DNA from: Paenibacillus catalpae
GTDB lineage: Bacteria; Bacillota; Bacilli; Paenibacillales; Paenibacillaceae
Reading direction: 5' to 3'
NCBI RefSeq assembly: GCF_900112695.1
Contig: NZ_FOMT01000004.1
Location: 62,001-126,000, forward strand
Length of the DNA: 64,000 bases
This document shows, piece by piece, positions 34,786-45,856 of the stretch. The notes beneath the pieces are model-generated. The model searched no databases. It saw only the letters and a program-made list of their open reading frames with translations, and was not told the origin of the DNA. Numbering within the stretch: position 1 is the stretch's first letter; each line of letters starts with the position of its first letter. The translations under genes and the position numbers were made by a program.

Positions 34786-34867
34786 GTGTTCCCCGCCTTT
34801 TAGAAGAGAATGATAGAGTTCAAAATCGAATACTACCATTTAATCATAAAAAACGGGGCATGTCTTC

Positions 34868-35686
34868 CTAAATACTCCAGTTATGCCATTCCTGCTGCTG
34901 CTTATCGAGCCCTTCCAGCCACCCGGAGGTAACGCGGATCGCTTCCTCCTGATGATGGCGGCTCGAGTACGTATGGTTTGCCTGGAATATAATTTCCTTG
35001 TCGCAAAGGCCGTCGCTGCGGGTCCAGAACACCTTCTGGTACAGGAAGCTGTAGTCAACCGGGATCAATTCATCGCTGGTACCGTGGACAAGCAGCACCT
35101 CTCCGCCAAAGCGCGTCGCCGCCTGGAACGGCTGATGCTGAAGCAGCGATTCGAAGAACACCGGCTGCAGCGTAAAGCCTGCATAATCCGTGCTTCCTTT
35201 CTGTACCGCCTCGTCATAACCGCCGCGGCCAACGATCCGAACAATATCATTAAACGGATAGGCCACCGGGGACCATAAGACAAGACGCTTCACGCGTTTG
35301 TCTCTGACAGCCGTCATAATAGCGACAGCACCGCCGAGGCTGTGGCCAAGCAATACGATCCTTCTTGGATCTACGCAGTCCATGCCCGCTATATAATCAA
35401 TAACGGTTCGAGTCTGGTCGATCATACTGTCAAAGCCCAGCGCGCCGTAATCACCGTTGCTCTCGCCGCAGCCGCCGTAGTCAAACCGGATGACGTAAGA
35501 GCCCTGCTCCGCAAACGCTCTTGCCGTCTTCACGAACAGCCGGTCAACGCCAACCCGGCTGCCGACAAATCCATGGCATATAATGATAGCCTGCTTTTTC
35601 GAATTGTCCTTTGTATGATCGCTCGGATAATGGAGCGTTGCCGTAAGCTCGAGCCCTTCATGACGCAGCAATAATTGTTTTTCCAT
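34868..35686 (-). CDS. Alpha/beta hydrolase (serine aminopeptidase S33-like esterase)
   Basis: This 272-residue cytosolic hydrolase has the oxyanion segment IICHGFVGSRVGV, the motif RFDYGGCGESNGDY, the nucleophile elbow GHSLGG (Ser near residue 114), an Asp in VHGTSDELIP and a catalytic His in QANHTYSS. Substrates of this large family (esters, peptides, lipids) cannot be told from sequence. The ATG has GCAGGAGG upstream. A TTGACA promoter lies 80-110 bp away, so it is transcribed alone. Confidence 0.9.
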   Translation of the reverse strand: MEKQLLLRHEGLELTATLHYPSDHTKDNSKKQAIIICHGFVGSRVGVDRLFVKTARAFAEQGSYVIRFDYGGCGESNGDYGALGFDSMIDQTRTVIDYIAGMDCVDPRRIVLLGHSLGGAVAIMTAVRDKRVKRLVLWSPVAYPFNDIVRIVGRGGYDEAVQKGSTDYAGFTLQPVFFESLLQHQPFQAATRFGGEVLLVHGTSDELIPVDYSFLYQKVFWTRSDGLCDKEIIFQANHTYSSRHHQEEAIRVTSGWLEGLDKQQQEWHNWSI

Positions 35687-35767
35687 AACGATAAGTCCTC
35701 CTGCAGTTACGTTCTTTAATCATATAATTTATAATCCCTACCCGAATACTATGAATTAGTTGAGTTC

Positions 35768-35797
35768 ATATTATCATCTGTATGAGGACGGTGTCAA
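35768..35797 (-). promoter_or_regulatory. Promoter of the alpha/beta hydrolase gene
   Basis: On the minus strand TTGACA and TAATAT are separated by 18 bp, about 85 bp before the start codon. The -35 is a perfect consensus. Confidence 0.7.
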
Positions 35798-35931
35798 TAG
35801 CGTTATTCTGCCCGAAATCCCTCTCATCCCAGGATGAAAACGTTCTGGTTTGTCTTTCCGACGAATAGATGTACGCCTCCTTGCTCAATCTATAATCAGC
35901 ACATTAATGTCCAACCAAGGAGTTGATTCCT

Positions 35932-36051
35932 ATGCCGATGTGGATATCCTGGCTCACTGATCATTGGCTGACGGTTTTATTGCTCGCCGGCATCTTTGTT
36001 GCCGTGTTATATATCATTCTTGACCGCAGCCTCTTGTTCTACAAGGAGTAG
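35932..36051 (+). CDS. Small single-helix membrane protein, 39 residues
   Basis: A 39-residue reading frame with a strong AAGGAG site nine bases upstream reads MPMWISWLTDHWLTVLLLAG and then IFVAVLYIILDRSLLFYKE. It has one hydrophobic helix of about 20 residues with an acidic/basic C-terminus (LDRSLLFYKE). A TATAAT-like hexamer at 35891-35896 lies about 35 bp before the start, though without a clear -35. No family is recognised. It resembles small membrane regulators of ion, lipid or sporulation proteins. Codon use matches that of neighbouring genes. Confidence 0.68.
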   Translation: MPMWISWLTDHWLTVLLLAGIFVAVLYIILDRSLLFYKE

Positions 36052-36107
36052 CCGGCCGCACGCAAGACCAGGTGTTCACGCTAAGCTTCCAGTGCAGCAA
36101 GAGAGGA

Positions 36108-36160
36108 AAAAGCAAAAGCGGTCATGCAGGTGTGGAATACCTGCATGACCGCTTTCTTTG
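36108..36160 (-). terminator. Terminator of the pur operon after purD
   Basis: AAAGCGGTCATGCAGGT and its exact 17-bp complement form a perfect stem around a seven-base loop, followed by TTTTGCTTTTT on the minus strand. Confidence 0.9.
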
Positions 36161-36174
36161 ATTTTAAGCGAGCT

Positions 36175-37443
36175 TTAGCCCTTAAGCGCTTTTGCTGCAA
36201 TATCGGTACGGCTGTGCATGCCGTCGAAATGAATGACGCTAACCGCTTCATAAGCGCGTGCACGTGCTTCCGCGATATCGCGGCCGCGGCCAACAACGCC
36301 AAGAACACGTCCGCCACTGGTTACGATCTTGCCGTCCTGCTCAGCTGTGCCGGCATGGAACACGAGCGCGCCTTGCGCTTCCGCCGCCTCAAGACCTGTA
36401 ATCTCACGGCCTTTCGGATACGATGCCGGGTAACCTTCCGATGCCACGATGACGCAAACGGCCGCTTCGTCGCTCCATTCGAGCTCAAGCTGATCAAGAC
36501 GTCCGTTCAGAGAAGCCAGTACAACGTCAACCAAATCGGTCTTCAGGCGCGGGAGCACAACCTGGGTTTCCGGATCGCCCATACGAGCGTTAAACTCGAT
36601 GGTCTTTGGACCGTCCTTCGTAATCATCAGACCGGCGAATAATACGCCGCGGAACGGACGCCCTTCGCTTACCATCGCTTTCGCTGTCGGAATAATAATG
36701 TTCGTGATCGACTCGTCGATAATCGATTGCTCGATATGCGGCAGCGGTGTGTATGTACCCATGCCGCCTGTATTCGGGCCTTTGTCATTATCGAATACCG
36801 GCTTATGGTCCTGTGCAGGAACCATCGCTTTAACAGTCTCCCCGTCTACAAAGGCGAGGATCGACATTTCTTGGCCTTCCAGGAATTCTTCGATGACGAT
36901 CTGATTGCCGGCTGCCCCAAATACCTTATCAACCATCGCTTCCTTCAGCGCCTGTTCGGCTTCTTCCATGGAATAAGCAACCGTTACACCTTTGCCCGCC
37001 GCAAGGCCGTCCGCCTTAATAACAATTGGAGCCGATTGCTTGCGGAGATAGTCCAGAGCCGTTTCATACTCCGTGAACGTCTCGTATTTAGCCGTAGGGA
37101 TATTGTACTTGCGGAGCAAATCCTTCATGAAGATTTTGCTTCCTTCGATTTCGGCAGCCGCTTTGTTCGGGCCGTAGACCGGAATGTTATGTTCCTCGAA
37201 CGCATCTACGATACCTGCTGCAAGCGGATCATCCGGACCGATAAAGACGAAGTCAATGGACGCATCCTTTGCAAACTTTACTAGCTCGTCGAATTGATTA
37301 ACCGCAATTGGCACGCAATCTGCAATTTGAGCAATGCCCGCATTACCCGGCGCACAAAATACTTCTTTGACCTTCTCGCTTTTCTTCAGCGCCCAGACAA
37401 TCGCATGCTCACGTCCGCCGCCGCCAACAACTAAAATTCTCAT
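36175..37443 (-). CDS. purD: Phosphoribosylamine-glycine ligase
   Basis: This 422-residue ATP-grasp enzyme joins glycine to phosphoribosylamine, forming GAR, the second step of IMP synthesis. It shows the N-terminal VVGGGGREHAIVW, the ATP-grasp KADGLAAGKGVTVA and NTGGMGTYTP, and EFNARMGDPETQV near the metal site. It is the last gene of the minus-strand pur operon, about 110 bp after purH; a GC-rich inverted repeat occurs in that gap. A strong terminator follows 15 bp after its stop. The length is normal for bacterial PurD. Confidence 0.97.
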   Translation of the reverse strand: MRILVVGGGGREHAIVWALKKSEKVKEVFCAPGNAGIAQIADCVPIAVNQFDELVKFAKDASIDFVFIGPDDPLAAGIVDAFEEHNIPVYGPNKAAAEIEGSKIFMKDLLRKYNIPTAKYETFTEYETALDYLRKQSAPIVIKADGLAAGKGVTVAYSMEEAEQALKEAMVDKVFGAAGNQIVIEEFLEGQEMSILAFVDGETVKAMVPAQDHKPVFDNDKGPNTGGMGTYTPLPHIEQSIIDESITNIIIPTAKAMVSEGRPFRGVLFAGLMITKDGPKTIEFNARMGDPETQVVLPRLKTDLVDVVLASLNGRLDQLELEWSDEAAVCVIVASEGYPASYPKGREITGLEAAEAQGALVFHAGTAEQDGKIVTSGGRVLGVVGRGRDIAEARARAYEAVSVIHFDGMHSRTDIAAKALKG

Positions 37444-37555
37444 CGTTTTTCGTTACCCCCTGATATATAAATGCCTAATAGCGAAGCAGTCTTGCCGCCG
37501 CATGCCTTACCCGTGCACGCTGCGGCAAAAAGCTCCGCTATCTGAGTTTGATGTC

Positions 37556-39106
37556 TTAGTGTTTGAAGTGGCGAACGCCAGTCATTACCATTGCGATATT
37601 ATGCTTATTTGCTGCTTCGATCGACTCTGCGTCTTTGATCGAGCCGCCGGTCTGGATGATTGCAGTGATGCCTGCTTTTGCGGCAAGCTCAACGGTATCG
37701 CCCATTGGGAAGAATGCATCGGAAGCAAGTACAGAACCAGCTGCCAGCTCGCCTGCTTGCTCAATCGCAATACGTGCGGAGCCAACCCGGTTCATTTGGC
37801 CTGCGCCTACGCCGATCGTCATGTTGTTTTTCGCCAGCAAAATCGCGTTCGATTTCACGTGCTTCACAACTTTCCATCCGAACAGCAGTTGTTTCAGCTC
37901 TTCTTCCGTTGGCTTGCGGTCCGTTACAAACTGCAGGTCAGCTTCCGTCAGACTGCGAACGTCGCTCTCTTGTACGAGCAAACCGCCGTCAACCGTAGTA
38001 GACAGCCAATCCGACTGGCGCTCTGCAGCAGATACCGACAGCTCGCCAAGCTTTAGGAGGCGGATATTTTTCTTCTTCGTCAGCACTTCGAGCGCTTCCG
38101 GAGTAAAGTCTGGCGCGATGATGATTTCAAGGAAGATTTGGCTCAGCAGCTCAGCCGTGTCTGCTCCGATCGTACGATTCGCCGCAACGATACCGCCAAA
38201 GATCGAAGTAGGATCGGCTGCGTATGCTTTTTGATAAGCTTCATGAATATCAGCGCCGATACCCACGCCGCATGGATTCATATGTTTTACCGCTACGCAG
38301 GCCGGCTCGTCGAATTCCTTCACGATAGCAAGCGCCGCATTCGCGTCGTTAATGTTGTTGTAGGACAATTCTTTGCCGTGCAGCTGTTCAGCGGTTGTAA
38401 TGTTGCCAACGGCAGCCAGCGGTTTGCTGTAGAACGCCGCTTTCTGATGCGGGTTCTCGCCGTAGCGCAGATCCTGCACTTTCTCGTAAGTAACGGTATA
38501 AGACTCAGGCAGCTCTTCGCCAACTTGCTTCGTCAGGTAATCCGCAATCAGCGCATCGTATGCTGCTGTATGACGGAATACTTTTGCCGTCAGGCGTTTG
38601 CGTGTCTCAAGGGTAGTGTCCCCGCCGGCTTTGATTTCTTCGATTACGCCGGCATAGTCGCTTGCATCCACGACAACCGTTACGAAAGCATGGTTCTTCG
38701 CAGCCGAGCGAAGCATTGTAGGACCACCGATATCGATGTTCTCGATTGCGTCCGCATATTCAACATTTGGATTCGAGATCGTTTGCTTGAACGGATACAG
38801 GTTCACGACAACCAGATCGATGTAGTCGAGGCCCAGCTCCTTCATCACTTTCTGATGCTCTTCGTCGTCACGGATCGCCAGAAGTCCGCTGTGAACCGCC
38901 GGATGAAGCGTTTTGACACGGCCGTCCAGAATTTCAGGGAAGCCCGTTACGTCGGAGATGCCGATAACCGGAATGCCTTCCTTCTCCAGCAGGCTGAACG
39001 TACCGCCTGTCGAGATGATTTGTACGCCTTGAGCTGCCAGCTCACGAGAAAATTCCACAATACCAGTCTTGTCCGATACACTAATTAACGCTCTACGAAT
39101 TGCCAC
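37556..39106 (-). CDS. purH: Bifunctional AICAR transformylase/IMP cyclohydrolase
   Basis: This 516-residue enzyme performs the last two steps of IMP synthesis. The N-terminal cyclohydrolase domain (about 1-195) starts [15 protein letters not shown], and the C-terminal transformylase domain carries [15 protein letters not shown] and [12 protein letters not shown]. The start is GTG at 39106, with AGGAGG nine bases upstream. It is separated from purN by about 100 bp and from purD by 112 bp on the same strand, so intercistronic processing is possible. Domain content and length are complete. Confidence 0.97.
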   Translation of the reverse strand: MAIRRALISVSDKTGIVEFSRELAAQGVQIISTGGTFSLLEKEGIPVIGISDVTGFPEILDGRVKTLHPAVHSGLLAIRDDEEHQKVMKELGLDYIDLVVVNLYPFKQTISNPNVEYADAIENIDIGGPTMLRSAAKNHAFVTVVVDASDYAGVIEEIKAGGDTTLETRKRLTAKVFRHTAAYDALIADYLTKQVGEELPESYTVTYEKVQDLRYGENPHQKAAFYSKPLAAVGNITTAEQLHGKELSYNNINDANAALAIVKEFDEPACVAVKHMNPCGVGIGADIHEAYQKAYAADPTSIFGGIVAANRTIGADTAELLSQIFLEIIIAPDFTPEALEVLTKKKNIRLLKLGELSVSAAERQSDWLSTTVDGGLLVQESDVRSLTEADLQFVTDRKPTEEELKQLLFGWKVVKHVKSNAILLAKNNMTIGVGAGQMNRVGSARIAIEQAGELAAGSVLASDAFFPMGDTVELAAKAGITAIIQTGGSIKDAESIEAANKHNIAMVMTGVRHFKH

Positions 39107-39208
39107 GCCAAATTGCCTCCTCGAAATAGGTACTTATAAAATGTATAAAAATCTCTATCGAGGCCATTCAGAGATGAGCGGCCGCGAATAGAGGTTATTT
39201 TGGTTAAG

Positions 39209-39820
39209 CTAAGCTGTCACCGTAACGTTGCGTCCATTAAGGGAAACACGGCCCTCGGCAATCCACTGCACGACCTTTGGCAGCAGCTGCTGCTCGGCTG
39301 CATGAATACGTCCGCCAAGCGTATCTTCCGTATCGCCGCTCAATACGTCGACGGCGCTTTGCGCGATGATTGGTCCGCTGTCCATGCCTCCATCCACGTA
39401 ATGAACGGTAACTCCCGTTACCTTCACGCCGTATGCAAGCGCTTGTCCGATTCCATTTACACCAGGGAAGGACGGCAGAAGAGCAGGATGAATATTAATC
39501 ATGTGGCCGTAAAACGGCTCCACAAGAACAGATGTAATAATCCGCATATAACCGGCCAATACGACCAGCTCGATACCGCGGCGGTTAAGCTCCGCCAGAA
39601 TTTCCGTTTCATAAGCCTCGCGCGACGGATATTCCTTCGGCACGAAGAGGAAGGTATTGACACCCGCTTTGCGCGCCCGTTCTACAACAGGCGCAGATGG
39701 CTTATCACAAACAAGAAGCTCGATGGTTGCATCGAGCCCTCCTTGTCGCACCGCATCGACCAGGGCTTGGAAGTTCGTTCCTTGCCCCGATGCGAAGACG
39801 GCTAAACGCAATGCTCCCAT
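39209..39820 (-). CDS. purN: Phosphoribosylglycinamide formyltransferase
   Basis: This 203-residue 10-formyl-THF-dependent GAR transformylase has the N-terminal RLAVFASGQGTNFQALV and the catalytic motif INIHPALLPSFPGVNG, with the conserved Asn and His, followed by VHYVDGGMDSGPI. Its ATG overlaps the purM stop (TAATG), so translation is coupled. The usual motif Asn-x-His is intact. Length is typical of PurN. This is the folate-dependent route; no purT is present in the window. Confidence 0.96.
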   Translation of the reverse strand: MGALRLAVFASGQGTNFQALVDAVRQGGLDATIELLVCDKPSAPVVERARKAGVNTFLFVPKEYPSREAYETEILAELNRRGIELVVLAGYMRIITSVLVEPFYGHMINIHPALLPSFPGVNGIGQALAYGVKVTGVTVHYVDGGMDSGPIIAQSAVDVLSGDTEDTLGGRIHAAEQQLLPKVVQWIAEGRVSLNGRNVTVTA

Positions 39821-40863
39821 TACACGTCCGCTCCTGTAAACGTAACGACGCGATTGCCCTCCGTTACCGTTCCGATTCGGTATGCTGCTTCGCCAAGCTC
39901 AGCTGCTACTTTAAGAGCCTCTTCCGCTTGATCAGCTGGAACAACTACGATTAACCCGATGCCCATATTAAATGTCGTGAACATGTCACGGTTTGTAATT
40001 GCGCCTTTGTCCTGCATCAGCTGGAAGATAGGCAGGATCGGCCAAGAGCCGTATTCTACATTTACATTTACGCCTTCAGGCAGAACCCGTGGGATATTCT
40101 CAATAAAGCCGCCGCCTGTAATATGCGCCATGCCTTTTACATTCACTTGCTCGATCAGCTTCAGAGCCGATTTCACATAGATGCGGGTTGGCTCGATCAG
40201 AACGTCGCCAAGAACCTCGTCGTTCAGCTCAGGCAGACGTTGGTCAAGCGCGTAGCCGCATTCTTCAAGCAAAAGACGGCGTACCAGCGAGTAGCCGTTG
40301 CTGTGGATGCCGCTTGACGCGAAACCAAGAACAACATCGCCAGGAGCGATTGTAGTGCCATCGATAATTTTCTTTTTATCAACAACGCCAACTGTGAAGC
40401 CAGCGATATCATATTCGTCGCCTTGGTACATACCAGGCATTTCAGCTGTTTCTCCGCCAATCAGCGCGCAGCCTGCTTGTACACAGCCGTCAGAGATACC
40501 TTTTACAACAGCTTCGATTTTTTCCGGAACGACTTTACCGCATGCCAGATAATCGAGGAAGAAGAGAGGCTCAGCGCCTTGTACGATAATATCGTTTACG
40601 CACATGGCAACCGCGTCAATGCCGATCGTATCATGCTTATCCATCATGAACGCCAGCTTCAGCTTCGTGCCAACGCCGTCCGTTCCAGATACGAGCACAG
40701 GCTCCTCGTATTTGTCTTTGTTAAGACCAAACAAACCGCCAAACCCGCCGAGATCAGTCAGCACCTCTGGACGGAACGTTTTCTTAACATGCTTCTTCAT
40801 CCGTTCGACTGCTTCATTGCCGGCAGCAATATCGACTCCGGCCTTTTTGTACGCTTCTGACAC
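39820..40863 (-). CDS. purM: Phosphoribosylformylglycinamidine cyclo-ligase
   Basis: This 347-residue AIR synthetase closes the imidazole ring. It has the N-terminal [20 protein letters not shown] of Pur[16 protein letters not shown], and [11 protein letters not shown] near the ATP site. The start is chosen as GTG at 40863, because the protein then begins [10 protein letters not shown] as in B. subtilis; AAAGGGG sits seven bases upstream. The upstream TTG at 40872 lies too close to the ribosome site. It overlaps purN and follows purF by 30 bp. Confidence 0.96.
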   Translation of the reverse strand: MSEAYKKAGVDIAAGNEAVERMKKHVKKTFRPEVLTDLGGFGGLFGLNKDKYEEPVLVSGTDGVGTKLKLAFMMDKHDTIGIDAVAMCVNDIIVQGAEPLFFLDYLACGKVVPEKIEAVVKGISDGCVQAGCALIGGETAEMPGMYQGDEYDIAGFTVGVVDKKKIIDGTTIAPGDVVLGFASSGIHSNGYSLVRRLLLEECGYALDQRLPELNDEVLGDVLIEPTRIYVKSALKLIEQVNVKGMAHITGGGFIENIPRVLPEGVNVNVEYGSWPILPIFQLMQDKGAITNRDMFTTFNMGIGLIVVVPADQAEEALKVAAELGEAAYRIGTVTEGNRVVTFTGADV

Positions 40864-40893
40864 ACCAGTCAACCCCTTTTATAAACTTGTCTA

Positions 40894-42372
40894 TTAACAG
40901 CTGCAGCTCTTATCCGATTCTTCGTCAACCGGTGTTGGATAATCGTTATCGAAGCAAGCCAGACACATGCCGCGGTTATACGCGCCGTCATTGCCGCCTA
41001 CCGAATCGATAAAACCTTCATGGCTAAGGAAATATAAAGAGTCCGCATTAATCATTTCGCACATTTCCTGCACCGTTCTCGAAGAAGCAACCAGCTCCTT
41101 GCGATCCGGCGTATCAATACCGTAGTAGCAAGGGTTCTTGAATGGCGGTGAAGTAATCCGCACATGCACTTCCGTCGCGCCGGCCTCGCGAAGCATGTTC
41201 ACAATCCGGCGGGATGTCGTGCCGCGAACGATCGAGTCATCGATCATAACAACACGTCTGCCTTCCACGACTTTACGCACAGCTGACAGCTTCATCTTCA
41301 CGCCTTGTTCCCGCAGCTCCTGGGAGGGCTGAATAAACGTACGGCCTGTGTATTTATTCTTAATAAGTCCAAGCTCATAAGGAATGCCTGTTTGCTCAGC
41401 ATAACCGATAGACGCCGAAATACTCGAATCCGGCACGCCGATTACGATGTCGGCATCCACGAACGATTCCATCGCAAGCTGTTTACCCATCCGCTTGCGC
41501 GCGGAGTGGATGTTGATGGTATTAATATCGCTGTCCGGGCGGGCAAAATAGATATATTCCATCGCACAGGTTGCCCGCCGCTCTACTTCTGCATAGCGGT
41601 CTTCGCGCATACCGTCAGCATCCAGGTAAAGCAGTTCGCCCGGTTGAACGTCACGTACATATTCTGCGCCAATCGATTCGAACGCACACGATTCGGAAGA
41701 GAATACATAACCGTCACCGATCTTGCCCATCACGAGTGGACGCAGACCATTCGGGTCAGACGCTACAAGCAGCTTATCATTCGTCATAATAAGGAACGCG
41801 AAGCCGCCAATAATACGCTGAAGCGCATCTTTCGCTGCTTCTTCGAAGCTCTTCGACGAACGAGCGATCAAGTGAGCGATAACTTCCGTATCGCTGGAGG
41901 TTTGGAAGATCGAGCCTTGGCTCTCCAGCTCCTTGCGGATCTCCGGTGCATTCACGATATTACCGTTCGTTGCAACCGCCAGATCGCCATCCCGATAACG
42001 GAAAATAAGCGGCTGCGCATTCGCCAGCTTGCTCTCGCCAGCCGTCGAATAACGAACGTGGCCAATGGAGCGGTCACCGGCGAGCGATTGAATCCGCTCT
42101 TTATCAAATACTTCCTTCACGAGCCCCATACCGCGGTGGTAGGAGAAGCGGTTTCCCGCCTCCGTATCCACTGTACAGATCCCGGCGCTTTCTTCGCCGC
42201 GATGCTGGAGAGCATGAAGGCCGTAATAGCTGAGGGAGGACGCATTCGGGACATTAAAGACCCCGAACACGCCACACTCCTCACGCAGTTTGTCAAACAT
42301 ATCGTCACGGCCAATGCCTTCGTTATAATGATTTCCCGTCCACAGCTTATGCTGTTTTATTTCATCAGACAT
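40894..42372 (-). CDS. purF: Amidophosphoribosyltransferase
   Basis: This 492-residue enzyme commits PRPP to purine synthesis. A 32-residue propeptide precedes the nucleophile Cys33 in EECGVFGVF and is presumably removed. The glutaminase domain is followed by the PRTase domain, with the PRPP loop [14 protein letters not shown]. Cysteines at the C-terminus (CLACF, SCSC) and CAMEY are candidates for the Fe-S cluster of Bacillus-type PurF. GAAGGA sits nine bases before the ATG, and it overlaps purL by 16 bases. Confidence 0.97.
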   Translation of the reverse strand: MSDEIKQHKLWTGNHYNEGIGRDDMFDKLREECGVFGVFNVPNASSLSYYGLHALQHRGEESAGICTVDTEAGNRFSYHRGMGLVKEVFDKERIQSLAGDRSIGHVRYSTAGESKLANAQPLIFRYRDGDLAVATNGNIVNAPEIRKELESQGSIFQTSSDTEVIAHLIARSSKSFEEAAKDALQRIIGGFAFLIMTNDKLLVASDPNGLRPLVMGKIGDGYVFSSESCAFESIGAEYVRDVQPGELLYLDADGMREDRYAEVERRATCAMEYIYFARPDSDINTINIHSARKRMGKQLAMESFVDADIVIGVPDSSISASIGYAEQTGIPYELGLIKNKYTGRTFIQPSQELREQGVKMKLSAVRKVVEGRRVVMIDDSIVRGTTSRRIVNMLREAGATEVHVRITSPPFKNPCYYGIDTPDRKELVASSRTVQEMCEMINADSLYFLSHEGFIDSVGGNDGAYNRGMCLACFDNDYPTPVDEESDKSCSC

Positions 42373-44600
42373 GGAATCGCATCCTTCCAGACCTTCTCCA
42401 GTTGTTTTACCGGTGCATTAACGCCGGATTTGCCATTTACGTTGATGGTCAGGCTGCTGCCTTTTACAGTACCGATTGCTGCATTTACTACGCCTTGTTC
42501 TGTCAAGTGCGCTTGCAATGCTGCTGCCTTCTCAGGTGTAGCCGAGAGCAGGATACGCGTTTGCGATTCGGAGAACAGAAGGTGGTCAGGACGAAGATCC
42601 GTTGCCACGTTCACTTCTGCACCAATTTTGCCGCTGATTGCGGATTCCGCAAGTGCTACAGCAAGGCCGCCTTCAGACAAGTCATGTGCGGAAGCAACCA
42701 GACCACCTTGGATCGCTGTCAGAACAGCACCAAGCATGTTTTTCTCCGTTGCCAGATCAATGGCTGGTGGACGGCCTTCAGCCGCACCGTTCAGCACGTA
42801 GAGCAGCTCGCTGCCGCCAAACTCTGCTTTAGTGTCGCCGACGAGGATAATAACGTCGCCTTCTTTTTTGAAGCCTTGCGTCGTAATGTGATCCACATCA
42901 TGTACGAGACCAACCATGCCAATTACCGGAGTCGGGTAGATCGCGCCTTTTGCGTTCTCGTTGTACAAGCTTACGTTGCCGCCGATTACCGGCGTATCCA
43001 GCACGCGGCAAGCTTCGGACATGCCGTCTGCAGCCTTCTCGATTTGCCAGAATACTTCCGGCTTCTCAGGACTGCCGAAGTTCAGGTTATCCGTAATCGC
43101 AAGCGGTTCTGCACCGGAACATACGATGTTACGGGCTGCTTCCGCTACTGCGATGCGGCCGCCAACTTCAGGATCGAGATATACGTAACGGCCGTTGCAG
43201 TCTGTCGTCATCGCAAGACCCTTGCGAGTGCCGCGAATCGTAACAACCGCTGCGTCGGAGCCTGGTTGAACCGCTGTCGACGTGCGAACCATGTAGTCAT
43301 ATTGGTTGTAAACCCACTCTTTGCTTGCCACTGTTGGCGAAGCGAGCACTTTTTCAAGAGCGCCAGTCAGATCGGTTACTTCTGCGAATGCAGCAGTATC
43401 AAGCGTTGCATTGGCACGGTAATAAGCCGGCTCTTGGGATGGTTTCTCATAAACCGGGCACTCATCAACGAGCGCTTTAACCGGCATGTCAGCCACTTGC
43501 TCGCCTTGGTGGAACAGACGAAGACGTCCGTCATCGGTTACTTTACCAACCTTTTTACAAATAACGCCCCAACGGTCGAAGATCTCTTGCGCTTGTGCTT
43601 CATGCTGCGGTTCAACAACGAACAGCATACGTTCTTGCGACTCCGACAGCATCATTTCGTAAGGCGTCATGCCTGTCTCGCGTTGTGGAACTTCATCGAG
43701 ATACAGCTCCAGGCCGTTGCCGGCTTTGGAAGCCATCTCTGCGCTCGAGCAAGTGAGGCCCGCTGCGCCCATATCTTGAATGCCAAGTACGATGCCGGAG
43801 TTGATCAGTTCCAGAGTGGACTCCATAACGAGCTTCTCCATGAACGGATCACCGACTTGTACGGCAGTACGTTTCTCTTCGGATTCTTCTGTCAGCTCAA
43901 CGGATGCGAAAGTCGCGCCGTGGATACCGTCGCGGCCTGTTGCAGGACCAACGTAGAAGACTGGGTTGCCAACACCTTTTGCTACGCCGCGTTGAATTTT
44001 ATCATGATCGATAAGACCTACGCACATGGCGTTAACAAGCGGGTTGCCTTCATAGCTCTCGTCGAACATCACTTCGCCTGCAACGGTAGGAATACCGATA
44101 CAGTTACCGTAGCCGGCGATGCCGCTGACCACGTTCTCGAACAAGTACTTCACGCGATCATTCTCCAGCTTGCCGAAACGAAGCGAGTTCAGCAGGGCAA
44201 CCGGACGAGCGCCCATCGAGAAAATGTCGCGGATAATGCCGCCAACGCCTGTTGCAGCGCCTTGATAAGGCTCAACCGCGGACGGATGGTTATGCGATTC
44301 GATTTTGAATACAACCGCCTGGTTGTCGCCGATATCGACGATACCCGCGCCTTCGCCTGGTCCCATCAGGACGCGAGGACCTGTGATCGGGAATTTCTTC
44401 AGGATTGGCTTGGAGTTCTTGTATGCACAGTGCTCCGACCACATAACGCTGAATACGCCGATTTCAGTGTAGTTTGGTTTACGGCCGAGAAAACCGCAGA
44501 TAAGCTCAAATTCATAATCCGATACACCGAATTGTTGATAAATCTTTTGCTCGACGATTTGTTCGGCTGTTGGTTCCTTAGCCGTTAATTGCTGCGCCAT
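42357..44600 (-). CDS. purL: FGAM synthase, large subunit (short PurL)
   Basis: This 747-residue subunit works with PurS and PurQ in the ATP-dependent amidation of FGAR; it lacks the glutaminase domain fused in the long proteobacterial PurL. Motifs include [31 protein letters not shown], and a second ATP-binding half with GGNVSLYNE. The ATG at 44600 has GGAGGG six bases upstream; the longer frame to 44618 is rejected. It overlaps purQ by 23 bases and purF by 16. Confidence 0.97.
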   Translation of the reverse strand: MAQQLTAKEPTAEQIVEQKIYQQFGVSDYEFELICGFLGRKPNYTEIGVFSVMWSEHCAYKNSKPILKKFPITGPRVLMGPGEGAGIVDIGDNQAVVFKIESHNHPSAVEPYQGAATGVGGIIRDIFSMGARPVALLNSLRFGKLENDRVKYLFENVVSGIAGYGNCIGIPTVAGEVMFDESYEGNPLVNAMCVGLIDHDKIQRGVAKGVGNPVFYVGPATGRDGIHGATFASVELTEESEEKRTAVQVGDPFMEKLVMESTLELINSGIVLGIQDMGAAGLTCSSAEMASKAGNGLELYLDEVPQRETGMTPYEMMLSESQERMLFVVEPQHEAQAQEIFDRWGVICKKVGKVTDDGRLRLFHQGEQVADMPVKALVDECPVYEKPSQEPAYYRANATLDTAAFAEVTDLTGALEKVLASPTVASKEWVYNQYDYMVRTSTAVQPGSDAAVVTIRGTRKGLAMTTDCNGRYVYLDPEVGGRIAVAEAARNIVCSGAEPLAITDNLNFGSPEKPEVFWQIEKAADGMSEACRVLDTPVIGGNVSLYNENAKGAIYPTPVIGMVGLVHDVDHITTQGFKKEGDVIILVGDTKAEFGGSELLYVLNGAAEGRPPAIDLATEKNMLGAVLTAIQGGLVASAHDLSEGGLAVALAESAISGKIGAEVNVATDLRPDHLLFSESQTRILLSATPEKAAALQAHLTEQGVVNAAIGTVKGSSLTINVNGKSGVNAPVKQLEKVWKDAIPCLMK

Positions 44601-45273
44601 GTTGTTCCCTCCATGCATTCAAAATCGATGTAAACATCCGTTTGCCGTCTTCCGAGCCGAGGATTTGGTCAATCGCGCGCTCTGGGTGAGGCATCATGCC
44701 TACGACATTGCCCTTCTTGTTGCTGATGCCGGCAATGTTCTCAACAGAACCATTCGGGTTCGTGTCGCCTGCATAGCGGAATACGATCTGGTTGTTCGCT
44801 TTCAGCTCAGCCAGGGTTGCATCGTCGCAGTAGTAGTTGCCTTCGCCGTGCGCAATCGGAATATCGATCATCTCGCCTTGCGAGTATTGGTTCGTAAATG
44901 CCGTGCCGTTGTTTACCACTTCAAGCATTTGTTGCTGACAGCGGAATTTAAGACCCGTGTTGCGGATCAGCGCGCCTGGCAGGAGGTTCGCTTCGGTCAG
45001 GATCTGGAATCCGTTGCAGATGCCAAGGATAAACTTGCCTTGTTCTGCTGCTTTCACCACTTCATTCATTACCGGAGCATAACTAGCCATCGCGCCGCAG
45101 CGCAGGTAGTCGCCGTAGGAGAAGCCGCCCGGCACCAGAATAGCATCGTAAGCGGACAGGTCGGTCGCTGTATGCCATACATAATCAACCTCTTGGCCGA
45201 TTGTATCTTCTACCGCTTTGTAGCAGTCGATGTCACAGTTGGAGCCAGGGAATACGAGAACTGCAAACTTCAT
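44578..45273 (-). CDS. purQ: FGAM synthase glutaminase subunit
   Basis: This 231-residue class I glutaminase supplies ammonia for the FGAM synthase complex. The nucleophile Cys lies in [10 protein letters not shown] and the catalytic His-Glu in [25 protein letters not shown] is the N-terminal signature. The stop of purS lies four bases upstream of its start, and its end overlaps purL, so the trio purS-purQ-purL is tightly coupled. Length is normal. Confidence 0.97.
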   Translation of the reverse strand: MKFAVLVFPGSNCDIDCYKAVEDTIGQEVDYVWHTATDLSAYDAILVPGGFSYGDYLRCGAMASYAPVMNEVVKAAEQGKFILGICNGFQILTEANLLPGALIRNTGLKFRCQQQMLEVVNNGTAFTNQYSQGEMIDIPIAHGEGNYYCDDATLAELKANNQIVFRYAGDTNPNGSVENIAGISNKKGNVVGMMPHPERAIDQILGSEDGKRMFTSILNAWREQHGAAING

Positions 45274-45276
45274 CGG

Positions 45277-45519
45277 TTACCCCTCCAATTCAAAACGGAA
45301 ATCTTCGACTACCGTGTTTGCCAGCAGCTTTTCGCACATCACTTTCACGCGTGCTTCCGCTTCCGCGCGGTCATTCGTGTCGAGCTCAAGCTCAAGGTAT
45401 TTGCCGATGCGGACTTTCTCAACTTCTGCGAAGCCCATCGTGTGCAGCGAGCCTTGAACGGCTTGACCTTGCGGGTCGAGTACATTTTGTTTGATAGTGA
45501 CGTAGACTTTTGCTTTCAT
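45277..45519 (-). CDS. purS: FGAM synthase small subunit
   Basis: This 80-residue dimeric subunit bridges PurL and PurQ. The sequence KVYVTIKQNVLDPQGQAV and the end VVEDFRFELEG fit the family. AGGAGG precedes the ATG at 45519. It is separated from the upstream purC by 337 bp, the only wide gap in the first two-thirds of the operon, which holds a large palindrome. Confidence 0.95.
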   Translation of the reverse strand: MKAKVYVTIKQNVLDPQGQAVQGSLHTMGFAEVEKVRIGKYLELELDTNDRAEAEARVKVMCEKLLANTVVEDFRFELEG

Positions 45520-45587
45520 GGTTGGCCTCCTGAAAATGGTTTTTCCGGTCGAATGGTGCTAGTTCGTCAGCTTGGGTCGCTCGGTCA

Positions 45588-45701
45588 CAGGGGTGTCTGT
45601 CTACGTCGCTGTTGAAATCCGGAAAATTTGATCAGAACCGCTTAGCGGTTATTTTCCCGATTTCAAAGGCGAGCGCTGTCGCTCTACGACAGTCACCCCT
45701 G
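45588..45701. repeat. Large imperfect palindrome inside the pur operon
   Basis: Nested arms surround a TTA loop: CAGGGGTGTCTGTC (45588-45601) with GACAGTCACCCCTG (45688-45701), GAAATCCGGAAAAT (45614-45627) with ATTTTCCCGATTTC (45651-45664), and AACCGC/GCGGTT. Each outer arm has one mismatch. The 114-bp structure could fold in RNA or as a cruciform. It has no coding potential of its own. Confidence 0.8.
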
Positions 45702-45856
45702 CTCCCTCACTTCCGACAGCCGGCCAAACAACATCCTCCCGGGTAGTCGTGGGTACCGCGCGGGGCGTTAGCGCTACTTCCGTGCTCAACGCCAAAGAGA
45801 AAATCTCAAAGCATAAGATCAAATAACGATGATAAAAGACTAAATATAATTGCGAT

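Noticed and set aside
42402..44588. A 728-residue plus-strand frame opposite purL, and a similar 498-residue one opposite purF
   Set aside because: Antisense openness is produced by the codon bias of the real genes; the amino-acid content (Cys, Arg, His rich) is not protein-like.
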